NCBI RefSeq assembly: GCF_014207445.1 | Contig: NZ_JACHEM010000004.1 | Span: forward strand, 310,001 to 374,000 | DNA from: Streptomyces candidus | Lineage (GTDB): Bacteria; Actinomycetota; Actinomycetes; Streptomycetales; Streptomycetaceae | DNA: 64,000 nt | Reading direction: 5' to 3' | Shown here: positions 1 through 8,647 of the stretch, piece after piece | How the letters are laid out: every line of letters starts with the position of its first letter | Numbering within the stretch: position 1 is the stretch's first letter | Translations under genes and position numbers: made by a program | Notes under the pieces: model-generated | The model's input: only the letters and a program-made list of their open reading frames with translations | Database searches by the model: none | What the model was told of the DNA's origin: nothing

Positions 1-1049
<1,049 letters not shown>

Positions 1050-1069
1050 CGCCTTCGGGCGGCACGCAG

Positions 1070-1112
1070 GCAATGGGCCCCGGCACGCGGCGCGCGCGCC
1101 GGGGCCCATTGC
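1070..1112 (+). terminator. serC hairpin terminator
   Basis: A perfect 15-bp inverted repeat (arms 1070-1084 and 1098-1112, 13-nt loop) lies 20 nt after the serC stop. There is no T-run, as is usual for Streptomyces terminators. Confidence 0.75.
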
Positions 1113-1200
1113 TGTCCTCCGGCAGGAGTGAACTCGACCTGGCGGAGACCCTCCGAGCCGGGGGCCCGGGGCCACGGGCAGCTCCGGAGCCCGGAAACCC

Positions 1201-1425
1201 CTACCGGCTGAGCCGCCGGAACCTCCTCACCGCCAGGGGCAGAAAGACCGCCGTCACCACCAGCGGCCACACCACCCCCATCAGCACTGCGTTCTCCTCC
1301 ACCCAACTCCCGCCGCCGGCCACCGGGTTGCCGAACAGCTCCCGTGCGGCGGTGACGGTGGAGGACACCGGGTTCCAGGCCGCGACCGTCCCGAGCCAGC
1401 CGGGCATCAGTGACGACGCCACGAA
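1201..1425 (-). pseudogene. 3' remnant of an ABC-2 (DrrB-like) permease gene
   Basis: Reading leftwards, the frame encodes [20 protein letters not shown], then a last membrane helix and the basic tail [10 protein letters not shown] before TAG at 1201. MPGWL followed by NPV is the classic C-terminal signature of DrrB-type drug-export permeases. Nothing in frame upstream of about 1425 resembles a permease and no start codon is plausible, so only the last 75 or so residues of a roughly 250-residue protein survive. The remnant abuts the tetR remnant at 1433, as expected if one deletion removed the facing 5' parts of two divergent genes. Confidence 0.7.
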
Positions 1426-1432
1426 GAGCCGG

Positions 1433-1807
1433 GCTCTGCTCGGCCCGCGCACCCTGCACAGTCTGGAGGTGTCCCTGGCCGGGCTGCGCGGCATGACCGG
1501 ATTCACCGATCCCGAGCTGATCTCGGTCATCATCGCCCTCCAGAGTTTCGCCACCGGCATCGCCCGCATGGAGGTCGAGACGACGGAGGCGGCGGAGGAG
1601 ACCGGGCTCGACCACGAGTCGTTCTGGGCGGGCCAACAGCCCTATCTGGAACGGGCCATGGCGAGTGGGGTGTACCCGGTGATGGCGGGGCTGGCGGACG
1701 ACACGTTCAACTACGAGTTCGACCACTTCGAGTTCGGGCTGGAGCGGATGCTGGACGGCTTCGAGGTACGGGTGGCGGACGGGGAGGCGGGAGCGCGACA
1801 GGAGTAG
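1433..1807 (+). pseudogene. 3' remnant of a tetR-family regulator gene
   Basis: The frame [19 protein letters not shown] and onward to TAG at 1807 resembles the ligand-binding C-terminal domain of TetR proteins of the TetR_C_1 type, including a typical end of the form FNYEFDHFEFGLERMLDG. No helix-turn-helix lies upstream: the sequence switches to the oppositely oriented permease remnant about 8 bp away. The N-terminal half (about 90 residues) is therefore missing. An intact tetR divergent from a drrAB-like exporter is a common Streptomyces arrangement, which this scar recalls. Confidence 0.7.
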
Positions 1808-1860
1808 GGGGCCTTGGTGCGGAGCCGCGCGGTGGCCCCCTTGCACGGCTCCGCCGCGCG

Positions 1861-1885
1861 TCTCAGACGCCGGACGGGCTGAATG
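1861..1885. repeat. short extragenic repeat-like element
   Basis: The stretch TCAGACGCCGGACGGGCTGA at 1863-1882 resembles a short element that I recall as recurring at the 3' ends of many Streptomyces genes. It sits between the tetR remnant and the end of the propeller gene. Only one copy was noticed in this window, so repeat status rests on memory of other genomes. Confidence 0.35.
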
Positions 1886-1897
1886 GCACCCCGCCCG

Positions 1898-2914
1898 CTA
1901 CGCCCCGCGGCTCCGCTTGCGTCGCAGTCCCGCCCACAGCAGCACCGCTGCTCCGATCACCACCAGCGCGGTCACCCCGTTTCCCGCCGGTCCCCGTCCC
2001 CCGGCGGCGGACTCGGAGCCGTCCGACGGGCCGGGGCTCGCGCTGCCCGACGCACCGCCGGAGGACCCCGCCCCGCCGCTGCCCGGCGCCCCCTGTACCG
2101 CAAGCCGCGCCACCGCGCTCCGCTCCCCCTCCGCACCGAACAGCAACGACCTGCCGTCCAGGTCGAATGTGACCGACTCCGACTGCCCCCGGTAGCCGAT
2201 ATTCAGCGACCGCCCCTCGCCGAGTCCCCGGCCCCCGTCCTTCCAGGCGAAGCTCTCCGCCCCGAGGTAGGACCGCAGCACGAGCTCCCGCCCGTCGGGG
2301 GAGAACGCCCCGTCCGTCACCCACGGCACGTCCGCGACCTTCCGGAAGACGTTCGTCCCCTCCGTCGACAGCCGCGCCGGGCCCTCGTACAGGCCGCCCC
2401 CGCCCTGGTCCTTGCTGCCGATGTAGACCCGCCCCGTCGTCGGATGCACCATCAGCGCCTCCGCGTCCCGCGCCCCGTCCGCGTACTTCACGACGTACTG
2501 CGCCGCGTCGACCGTCCGGTCCTTCAGCACCTTCGGCTCCGCGAACCGGTAGATCCACACGTGGCTCCACGTGCCGCCCCGATTGTCCCCGATGTCCCCC
2601 ACGTACACCGCACCGTCGGGCCCCACCGAGATCGCTTCCATGTCGCGCGGCTTCCCGACCCCCCGCATGGTGATCCGTGCGACCGTCTCGCCGCTCTTGC
2701 CGTCGACCGCGTAGACGTACGGGCCGTCCTGGTCGTTGTGCGTCCAGTACACGCCCGGATGCGCGCGGCTCGCCGCCAGCCCGCTGGACTCGGTGATCCG
2801 CGGATCCTTGATCGTGAACCCGTCGCCGTCGTCGGCGAGCGCGACCGGTGCGGACACGAGGACGGCCCCCAGTGCTGCGGCGGCCAGGACGACACACGTA
2901 CGAGAAGAGCGCAT
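1898..2914 (-). CDS. secreted, membrane-anchored beta-propeller protein
   Basis: 338 residues. It has a Sec signal peptide (MRSSRTCVVLAAAALGAVLV then an ALA cleavage site near residue 27) and a body rich in propeller-like blades, for example GPDGAVYVGDIGDN and HPTTGRVYIGSKD. A Gly/Ser/Pro linker of about 50 residues follows, then a C-terminal membrane helix and a basic tail ending RRKRSRGA. This architecture predicts an extracellular propeller held at the membrane by its C-terminus. The ligand or enzymatic role is not evident. It is divergent from the GDSL hydrolase gene with 59 bp between the starts. Confidence 0.8.
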   Translation of the reverse strand: MRSSRTCVVLAAAALGAVLVSAPVALADDGDGFTIKDPRITESSGLAASRAHPGVYWTHNDQDGPYVYAVDGKSGETVARITMRGVGKPRDMEAISVGPDGAVYVGDIGDNRGGTWSHVWIYRFAEPKVLKDRTVDAAQYVVKYADGARDAEALMVHPTTGRVYIGSKDQGGGGLYEGPARLSTEGTNVFRKVADVPWVTDGAFSPDGRELVLRSYLGAESFAWKDGGRGLGEGRSLNIGYRGQSESVTFDLDGRSLLFGAEGERSAVARLAVQGAPGSGGAGSSGGASGSASPGPSDGSESAAGGRGPAGNGVTALVVIGAAVLLWAGLRRKRSRGA

Positions 2915-2973
2915 GCACCCAAGTGTTCAGCATCACGGTGCACCGCCCGCACCGCATCCCCGATGATGATCGG

Positions 2974-3672
2974 ATGCGCAGCTTCCTCTTCGTCGGCGAC
3001 TCCATGACCATCGGCTGTCCCGGCGACTTCACATGGCGCTACCGCATGTGGCAGCACCTGGAAGCGACCCTGCACGGCGCGTACCGGATCGTCGGCCCGC
3101 GCACCGCGCTGTACGACCCGGCGACCGCCGCCCCCATCTCCCACGCGTACGGTGCCGACGACTTCCCGGCTGCCGCCCGCCGCCACCTCGCCGGCTGGGG
3201 CGAGGGCTGGCTGCACATGGCCCCGGCGATCCGTGCGGCCGTCACCGGGTCCGGCGCGGACACCGTGCTCGTCTCCCTCGGCCTCATCGACCTCGGGTTC
3301 TATACGAACGCCACGCAGACCGCCGCCAACCTCGACCTCTTCCTGGCCGAGGCCCGCGCCGCGAACCCGCACGTCCGTATCGCCATCCACCCCGTCATCC
3401 CCAACGTCCGGGCCGAACGCGACGCCGCGTTCGCCGCCGAGTGCGAACGCTTCAACGAGCTCCTCGCCAAGACGGTCGCCCACCGCGACGAGGCACGCTC
3501 CCCCCTCGTCCTGGCCACGCCCCACCCCACGTACGACATCCGCACCGACACCTACGACGGCACCCATCCCGGCCCGACCGGCGAACACAAACTCGCCGCG
3601 GCCTTCGCGGACGCGATGCACCAGGCGTGGGAACTGGGTGGCGCATACTCCCTCAATCATGCATTCGCGTAA
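2974..3672 (+). CDS. SGNH/GDSL-family hydrolase
   Basis: 232 residues, cytosolic (no signal peptide). Block I is FVGDSMT with nucleophile Ser10, and the C-terminal DGTH block supplies Asp195 and His198. The family contains esterases and acyl- or sugar-O-acetyl hydrolases; the substrate cannot be read from sequence. The ATG at 2974 starts the family's first beta strand. A -10-like GATGAT ends 6 nt before it, so the message may be leaderless. A longer frame upstream overlaps the divergent promoter and lacks homology. The zinc-ribbon gene overlaps its 3' end by 14 bp. Confidence 0.85.
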   Translation: MRSFLFVGDSMTIGCPGDFTWRYRMWQHLEATLHGAYRIVGPRTALYDPATAAPISHAYGADDFPAAARRHLAGWGEGWLHMAPAIRAAVTGSGADTVLVSLGLIDLGFYTNATQTAANLDLFLAEARAANPHVRIAIHPVIPNVRAERDAAFAAECERFNELLAKTVAHRDEARSPLVLATPHPTYDIRTDTYDGTHPGPTGEHKLAAAFADAMHQAWELGGAYSLNHAFA

Positions 3673-3865
3673 GTCACCGGGATCCACCCCCGCCCCACCC
3701 GAGATCACGTACACCAACTGCCGCCGCTGCGGCACGGAGATAGCGGGTCTCGACGGCCGTTATGCCTGCGGCGTCTGCGGCTGGACCAACCATTACTCGG
3801 AGGGCTACCGTCCCCTCCCCACCGCGCGGGACGACCCGGACTGGACGGGCCCGCACTGCCGCTGA
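3659..3865 (+). CDS. small zinc-ribbon protein
   Basis: 68 residues. Two CxxC knuckles (CRRCG and CGVCG, 15 residues apart) form a typical zinc ribbon, followed by WTNHYSEGYRPL and a tail with a final Cys. The ATG overlaps the last 14 nt of the GDSL hydrolase gene, so translation is probably coupled. Function unknown; small zinc ribbons often act as nucleic-acid or protein adaptors. Confidence 0.65.
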   Translation: MHSRKSPGSTPAPPEITYTNCRRCGTEIAGLDGRYACGVCGWTNHYSEGYRPLPTARDDPDWTGPHCR

Positions 3866-4275
3866 CCAGCCGGGCGTTCGCCGCCATCCACCACGCCCGA
3901 TGCCGCCCGTTCTCCCATGGCAGGCCGCTGCCCCGGGGCTTCGTAGGCGCACAACTCCTCGTCAGAGAAGGGGGTTGAGGTCCCATCGGTCCGACGGGCG
4001 TCGGACGGGCGGCCGTCCGACGTCATGAACCATGCCGCCGTCACGCACCGGCCTCCGACAGGATCGCGCGCGCCCCACCCCCTCCCCGCGGAATGCCCCG
4101 GTGACACGTGCACGTGAGACACTCTCCAGACCACCCTCCCCCTTCCGCGCAGCGCTCCAGCTCGCCGCGCGGGCTCCGTACGACCCCTCTCGGGCCCCCC
4201 GTCCGCCTCCGTGCCGACCCGCTCATTCCTGGCCCGGTTGGGCGCTCGCGCCCTGCAGGTGTCAGGATTGCCCCC
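3866..4275. other. 410-bp intergenic region
   Basis: No coding frame here has convincing Streptomyces codon bias or homology. It holds a perfect 12-bp palindrome CACGTGCACGTG at 4105-4116 and, at its right end, a -10-like CAGGAT (4263-4268) 7 nt before the cyclophilin ATG. Confidence 0.5.
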
Positions 4276-4773
4276 ATGGCAATCCAGACGTACTTCGACA
4301 TCACCATCAACGACGAGCCCGCGGGCCGTATCACCTTCAACCTCTTCGAGGACGTCGTCCCGAAGACGGTCGAGAACTTCCGCGCCCTGTGCACGGGCGA
4401 GCAGGGCTTCGGCTACGCCGGTTCCGGCTTCCACCGCGTCATCCCGGACTTCATGCTCCAGGGCGGCGACTTCACGCGCGGCGACGGCACCGGCGGCAAG
4501 AGCATCTACGGCGAGAAGTTCGCCGACGAGAACTTCCAGCTCAAGCACACCAAGCCGGGCCTGCTGTCGATGGCCAACGCGGGCAAGAACACCAACGGCT
4601 CGCAGTTCTTCATCACGACGATCGTCACCGGCTGGCTCGACGGCAAGCACGTCGTGTTCGGCGAGGTCGCCGACGAGGAGAGCATGCAGCTCGTCAAGAA
4701 GATCGAGTCGCTGGGCTCGCAGAGCGGCCGCACCTCCGCGAAGATCACCATCGCGTCCTCCGGCCAGCTCTGA
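4276..4773 (+). CDS. cyclophilin-type peptidyl-prolyl cis-trans isomerase
   Basis: 165 residues, a complete single-domain cytosolic cyclophilin that catalyses proline cis-trans isomerisation in folding proteins. Active-site blocks seen: [15 protein letters not shown] (Arg, Phe, Gln of the catalytic pocket), the [16 protein letters not shown] segment, and [12 protein letters not shown]. It is closest in style to eukaryote-like CypA proteins known from Streptomyces. The start follows a CAGGAT box by 7 nt and lacks a Shine-Dalgarno, suggesting a leaderless mRNA. A 17-bp perfect hairpin terminates it. Confidence 0.93.
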   Translation: MAIQTYFDITINDEPAGRITFNLFEDVVPKTVENFRALCTGEQGFGYAGSGFHRVIPDFMLQGGDFTRGDGTGGKSIYGEKFADENFQLKHTKPGLLSMANAGKNTNGSQFFITTIVTGWLDGKHVVFGEVADEESMQLVKKIESLGSQSGRTSAKITIASSGQL

Positions 4774-4802
4774 GCAACGGCCCCGGCACCACGCACCACC
4801 AG

Positions 4803-4840
4803 GGAGGCCCGGCGTCACGCCACCGTGACGCCGGGCCTCC
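4803..4840 (+). terminator. cyclophilin terminator
   Basis: A perfect 17-bp stem (4803-4819 and 4824-4840) with tetraloop CCAC lies 30 nt after the cyclophilin stop. It may also serve the converging hydrolase transcript. Confidence 0.85.
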
Positions 4841-4989
4841 CGGCATGCCGTCCCCGTGCTTCCCCCGTACTCGGTACTCGTGGCTCGTGTCTCGTGTCTC
4901 ACGGGCTCGTCGGGGACGCGCCACTGCCCCTTCCCGGCCCTCACCCCGCCCCCCGCACCACTGCGGACACGGGCGCTTCGTGCGGGAGC

Positions 4990-5958
4990 CTACGGCCGGT
5001 GGAAGGAGACCTCCGGGTTCGCGGCCGTGGGGCCGTCCAGCAGGGGCTCCCGCTCGCCCTTCAGGTGGCGGTCGAAGAGGGCCCCGACGTAGTCCCGGGT
5101 GATCTCGGCGGCGCGCTTCCCGGAGAGGGGCGCCTGCGGGTTGACCAGACCTCGTTGCCCGCCCAGCACGGGGATGTCGTTGAAGGAGAAGTGCCCGGAT
5201 TCGGCGACCGCCAGCCACCTCTTCCAGCCGTCGAGCCCCGCCCACGCCCCGAGCCACTCCTCGTGGCTGCCGGTGCCCGCACCGGGGCGGCGGTTGGCCT
5301 CGGTGCCGAGCAGCAGGAACGGCCGCCCGTTCATTCCCCCGCCCGGGTTCGCGTCCTTGAACCCGCCGTCCATGTTCGCCCCGGCCCTGATGCGGGAGTC
5401 CCGCGCCATCGCGACGGCGGAGCTGCTGCCGCCGATGGAGTGCCCGCCCATGCCGATCCGCCGCCGGTCGATGATCTTGGCGAACCCGCCGCTCCGGTCG
5501 AGGAGCCGGTCGATCAGGAAGGAGGCGTCGGCGGCCCGTACCCCGGGCACGTCCTTGGTCAGCGGGGCACGCAACGGGAGCGTGCGCCCGCCGGGGTACT
5601 CCGTGCCGAACGACTCGTGGGCGTGGTCCATGACCGCGACCACGTACCCCCGGGCGGCGAGTTCCTCGGCGAGGACGGTGAGCGTGGCCCGGTGCAGGGT
5701 GAACCCGGGAGAGAGCAGGACGAGCGGGTGCCTGCCGCCCAACGGCCGCGCCCCAGCCCGTGAGTTGACCCGCGTACCGCTGAGTTCCACGGCACTGATC
5801 TCGTCCGCGTACCCCAACCCGTCCAGCAGGGCCTGCGCCTCCCGCTTCTGCAGGTACGGGGAGGCGGCGGAGGCGGCACCCGCCGAGACGGCGGATGCGC
5901 CGAGGCTGAGGGCGACCAGGGCTGCTGCGGAGGCGACGAGACGCCGGTGTCGGTTCAT
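4990..5958 (-). CDS. secreted alpha/beta hydrolase (PAF-acetylhydrolase/lipase-like)
   Basis: 322 residues. It has a Sec signal peptide (MNRHRR, hydrophobic core, AAS-A cleavage near residue 31). The elbow GHSIGG places the nucleophile at Ser174; Asp197 (MDGGF) and His256 (SGHFSFND) complete the triad. Strand order and spacing match the platelet-activating-factor acetylhydrolase/cutinase-like lipases exported by actinomycetes, which cleave acyl esters. Substrate not predictable. It is a stand-alone gene ending near the cyclophilin terminator. Confidence 0.88.
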   Translation of the reverse strand: MNRHRRLVASAAALVALSLGASAVSAGAASAASPYLQKREAQALLDGLGYADEISAVELSGTRVNSRAGARPLGGRHPLVLLSPGFTLHRATLTVLAEELAARGYVVAVMDHAHESFGTEYPGGRTLPLRAPLTKDVPGVRAADASFLIDRLLDRSGGFAKIIDRRRIGMGGHSIGGSSSAVAMARDSRIRAGANMDGGFKDANPGGGMNGRPFLLLGTEANRRPGAGTGSHEEWLGAWAGLDGWKRWLAVAESGHFSFNDIPVLGGQRGLVNPQAPLSGKRAAEITRDYVGALFDRHLKGEREPLLDGPTAANPEVSFHRP

Positions 5959-6026
5959 GCCCCGAACGTACGGAGAGCAGGGCCCCTCCGCCCCTGCCGA
6001 GAGTCATGTCCTCGCCTTGACTTCCC

Positions 6027-6635
6027 TCAGGGTGCCCCGTGTGCCACGAGCCGGTTGGCGAAGGTGGACAGGGTGTACGTGCCGATCCCCAGGACCACTT
6101 CCAGCGCGTTGCGCCTGCTGTACCCGTGCGCACGGAACGCCTCCAGCTGCGCCGCGCTCACGTCCCCGGCACCGTCCATCACGGCACGCGTGAACTCCCG
6201 CACCGCCTCCAGCCTGCCCTCCGCCAGCGGGACTTGCCGTTCCAGCGCGTCGATCAACGCGGCGTCCGCCCCCAGTTCTTCCAGCTTTCCGGCGTGCATC
6301 CGTACACAGAAGCCGCAGGCGTTGCGTGCCGCGACGGTCATGACGACCACCTCACGGGCCACCGGCTCCATGGTCGTGCTCTCGAACATCGCACTGAGGC
6401 GCAGGAACCCGTTCAGCAGCTCGGGCGACTCGGCCTGCTGGGCGACGAGCGGGGGCAGGAAGCCGAAGTTCTGGACTACCCCCTCCATGGCCCGCCGGGA
6501 CCCGGCGGGGGCGGTGTCGACGGTGTGCTCGGTGAAGCGCAGCCCGGCCCGCCCGCCCTGCTGCCCGGCTTGCTTGCCCTGCGCGTCCTGTTGCTCGGTC
6601 TGCTCCGGCTGCTCGGCCCGATCGGTGCCCCGCAT
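6027..6635 (-). CDS. carboxymuconolactone decarboxylase/AhpD-like protein
   Basis: 202 residues. The AhpD-type redox motif CGFCVRMH gives Cys107, Cys110 and His114 in an all-alpha CMD fold, consistent with a peroxidase-like or thiol-redox function. The first 30 residues are Gln/Glu-rich low complexity. A Shine-Dalgarno AGGGG precedes the ATG. It is divergent from a marR gene 26 bp away, so MarR-type control by peroxides or phenolics is a reasonable inference. Confidence 0.85.
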   Translation of the reverse strand: MRGTDRAEQPEQTEQQDAQGKQAGQQGGRAGLRFTEHTVDTAPAGSRRAMEGVVQNFGFLPPLVAQQAESPELLNGFLRLSAMFESTTMEPVAREVVVMTVAARNACGFCVRMHAGKLEELGADAALIDALERQVPLAEGRLEAVREFTRAVMDGAGDVSAAQLEAFRAHGYSRRNALEVVLGIGTYTLSTFANRLVAHGAP

Positions 6636-6648
6636 ACGCCCGTTCCCC

Positions 6649-6696
6649 TAAACTCGACAACATGGTTGACGAACAGAAGGTAAACCGGGTTGTCGA
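6649..6696. promoter_or_regulatory. divergent marR/CMD promoter with inverted repeat
   Basis: TAAACT (6649-6654) ends 7 nt before the marR ATG. An 8-bp inverted repeat (TCGACAAC at 6653-6660, GTTGTCGA at 6689-6696) brackets the start codon and is a candidate autoregulatory operator. Confidence 0.4.
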
Positions 6697-7246
6697 TTAC
6701 GGCAAGGGCATTCCCGGCGAGGACCGCGCCGAGATCGCCGCGGACACCACCGAGACCGCCGCAAGCACCGCCGACACCACTCCCGGCTGGGAGCTGCCCG
6801 TCCTGCTCTTCGCCGGCTTCCGCACCCTTGTCGACCGTCTGCACAGCGAACTCGCCGCCCAGGGCCACCCCGGCCTGCGTCCCGCGCACGGCTTCGCCCT
6901 GCAGGCGATCGGCGCGGACGGGCCGCACGGCACCACGGCCAGCGAACTCGGCCGCCGCCTCGGCGTCTCCAAACAGGCCGCCGGCAAGACCGCCGACCGC
7001 CTCATCGCCCTCGGTTACGCCACCACCTCCGCCGACCCCTCCGACGCCCGCCGCAAGCTCGTCCGCCTCACCCCGCACGGCCTCGACGCCCTGACCCGCT
7101 CGGCCGCCGCCTTCGACGCGCTCCGGTCCGAATGGGCCCGGACGCTGGGCCCGGCGCGCGTACGGGACCTGGAGTCCGCCCTGCGCGCCGTGGTCCCCCC
7201 GGCGGACCGCTTCCGGCTGGACACGGCGGGCTGGCTGGGCGGGTAG
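6662..7246 (+). CDS. MarR-family transcriptional regulator
   Basis: 194 residues. A variable 40-residue N-terminus precedes a MarR winged helix: ASELGRRLGVSKQAAGKTADRL is the recognition region and DPSDARRKLVRLT the wing with the characteristic DxRxxxxxLT pattern. It probably represses itself, the divergent CMD gene and possibly the downstream aldo/keto reductase. It has no Shine-Dalgarno and a perfectly spaced -10 box, so it is likely translated from a leaderless mRNA. The inducer is unknown. Confidence 0.88.
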   Translation: MVDEQKVNRVVDYGKGIPGEDRAEIAADTTETAASTADTTPGWELPVLLFAGFRTLVDRLHSELAAQGHPGLRPAHGFALQAIGADGPHGTTASELGRRLGVSKQAAGKTADRLIALGYATTSADPSDARRKLVRLTPHGLDALTRSAAAFDALRSEWARTLGPARVRDLESALRAVVPPADRFRLDTAGWLGG

Positions 7247-7275
7247 TCGCCTCCGGGAGGCCACGCCCTCTTGCA

Positions 7276-7289
7276 TCGAGCGCGCTCGA
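7276..7289. promoter_or_regulatory. 14-bp palindrome upstream of the aldo/keto reductase
   Basis: TCGAGCGCGCTCGA is a perfect palindrome 20 bp before the reductase start. Flanking TTGCA on the left may be a -35. It is a candidate repressor site, possibly for the adjacent MarR. Confidence 0.4.
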
Positions 7290-7308
7290 AGGCGTTGGCT
7301 GGGCTGTC

Positions 7309-8307
7309 ATGAAGTACACACAGCTCGGACGCACCGGACTCAAGGTCAGCCGTCTCGTCCTCGGCACGATGAACTTCGGGCCGCAGACCGACGAGGCCGA
7401 CAGCCACACGATCATGGACGCCGCCCTCGGGGCGGGCGTCAACTTCTTCGACACCGCGAACGCCTACGGCTGGGGCAACAACAAGGGCCGTACGGAAGAG
7501 ATCATCGGGTCGTGGTTCGCCCAGGGCGGCGGGCGGCGCGACAAGGTGGTCCTCGGCACCAAGGTGTACGCCAACATGGCCGGAGACGACGAGGCCCCGT
7601 GGCCCAACCACGACAAGCTCTCGGCGGTCAACATCCGCCGTTCCGTCGAAGCCAGCCTCAAGCGCCTCGGCACCGACTACATCGACGTCTACCAGTTCCA
7701 CCACGTCGACCGCTCGACCCCCTTCGAGGAGATCTGGCAGGCCGTCGACGTCCTGATCCAGCAGGGCAAGATCCTCTATGCCGGCTCGTCGAACTTCGCG
7801 GGCTGGCACATCGCCCGCGCCAACGAGACCGCACGACGGCTCGGCTCGTTCGGGCTGGTCAGCGAGCAGTGCCTGTACAACCTGGCGGAGCGCCGCGCCG
7901 AGATGGAAGTCGTCCCGGCCGCCCAGGAGTACGGACTCGGTGTCATCCCGTGGTCGCCGCTGCACGGCGGGCTGCTCGGCGGCGCGATCAGGAAGGAGCG
8001 CGAGGGCGGCGGGGCGCGTTCGACGTCCGGCCGGTCCGCGGAGATGCTGGCGGACCCGACCGTACGGGGGCAGGTCCAGCGTTACGAGGAGCTGCTCGAC
8101 AAGCACGGGATCGCACCCGGCGAGGCCGCCCTGGCCTGGCTGCTGACGCGGCCCGGGGTCACCGGACCGATCGTCGGCCCGCGCACCGCCGACCAGCTCG
8201 CGTCCGCGCTGCGCGCGATCGAACTGGAGCTTCCGGCGGAGGTGCTGACGGAACTCGACGAGATCTTCCCCGGACCGGGGCCCTCGCCGGAGGCGTTCGC
8301 CTGGTAG
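7309..8307 (+). CDS. aldo/keto reductase
   Basis: 332 residues, an NADPH-dependent (beta/alpha)8 oxidoreductase of the YajO/Tas-like AKR group. The catalytic tetrad is visible: Asp48 and Tyr53 (FFDTANAYG), Lys85 (LGTKVY) and the histidines 131-132 (YQFHHVD). The NADPH-binding end VGPRTADQL is present. Such enzymes reduce reactive aldehydes and quinones. The ATG at 7309 begins the family's N-terminal YTQLGRTGLKVS. It is 62 nt downstream of marR on the same strand, with its own palindromic element. Confidence 0.92.
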   Translation: MKYTQLGRTGLKVSRLVLGTMNFGPQTDEADSHTIMDAALGAGVNFFDTANAYGWGNNKGRTEEIIGSWFAQGGGRRDKVVLGTKVYANMAGDDEAPWPNHDKLSAVNIRRSVEASLKRLGTDYIDVYQFHHVDRSTPFEEIWQAVDVLIQQGKILYAGSSNFAGWHIARANETARRLGSFGLVSEQCLYNLAERRAEMEVVPAAQEYGLGVIPWSPLHGGLLGGAIRKEREGGGARSTSGRSAEMLADPTVRGQVQRYEELLDKHGIAPGEAALAWLLTRPGVTGPIVGPRTADQLASALRAIELELPAEVLTELDEIFPGPGPSPEAFAW

Positions 8308-8346
8308 ACCCGGCAGGGGATGCGGGCGGGGATGGGGCGCGGGCCG

Positions 8347-8436
8347 CTAGTTGCCCGTGAGGGACGCCACCGCGATGACGACGAACATCAGGACGAGGAC
8401 GCCGGCCATGATCTGGTTACGGATTTTCGGATTCAC
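8347..8436 (-). CDS. 29-residue single-span membrane peptide
   Basis: The GTG-initiated frame encodes NPKIRNQIMAGVLVLMFVV and then IAVASLTGN: a short basic N-terminus and one membrane helix. The start is preceded by GGCTCGGGG. It lies just downstream of the marR-MFS operon in the same direction. Small one-helix peptides next to Streptomyces transporters are annotated as transporter-associated (SGM_5486-like) proteins. I infer membership from size, topology and position only. Confidence 0.6.
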   Translation of the reverse strand: MNPKIRNQIMAGVLVLMFVVIAVASLTGN

Positions 8437-8647
8437 CCCCCGAGCCTAACCGGACCACCCCCGCCCCCTCACTCGCCGGGTCTCCCCCGCCCCCACAGCC
8501 CCCTCGGGCGACGGGGCCACCCCGGGGGAAGGAACGGGCGGGCGAGGGGGCGGCGCCCCTACCGGGGGTGCCGTCCCCCGCCCTACGCCCACCCCCGCCC
8601 TCGCCCTCGCTCCAGGCACCCCGGGCGGCCGACCGGCCTGGGGACGG

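Noticed and set aside
3805..4025. Minus-strand frame starting MTSDGRPSDARRTDG
   Set aside because: It overlaps the zinc-ribbon gene, and its sequence is low complexity without a recognisable domain.
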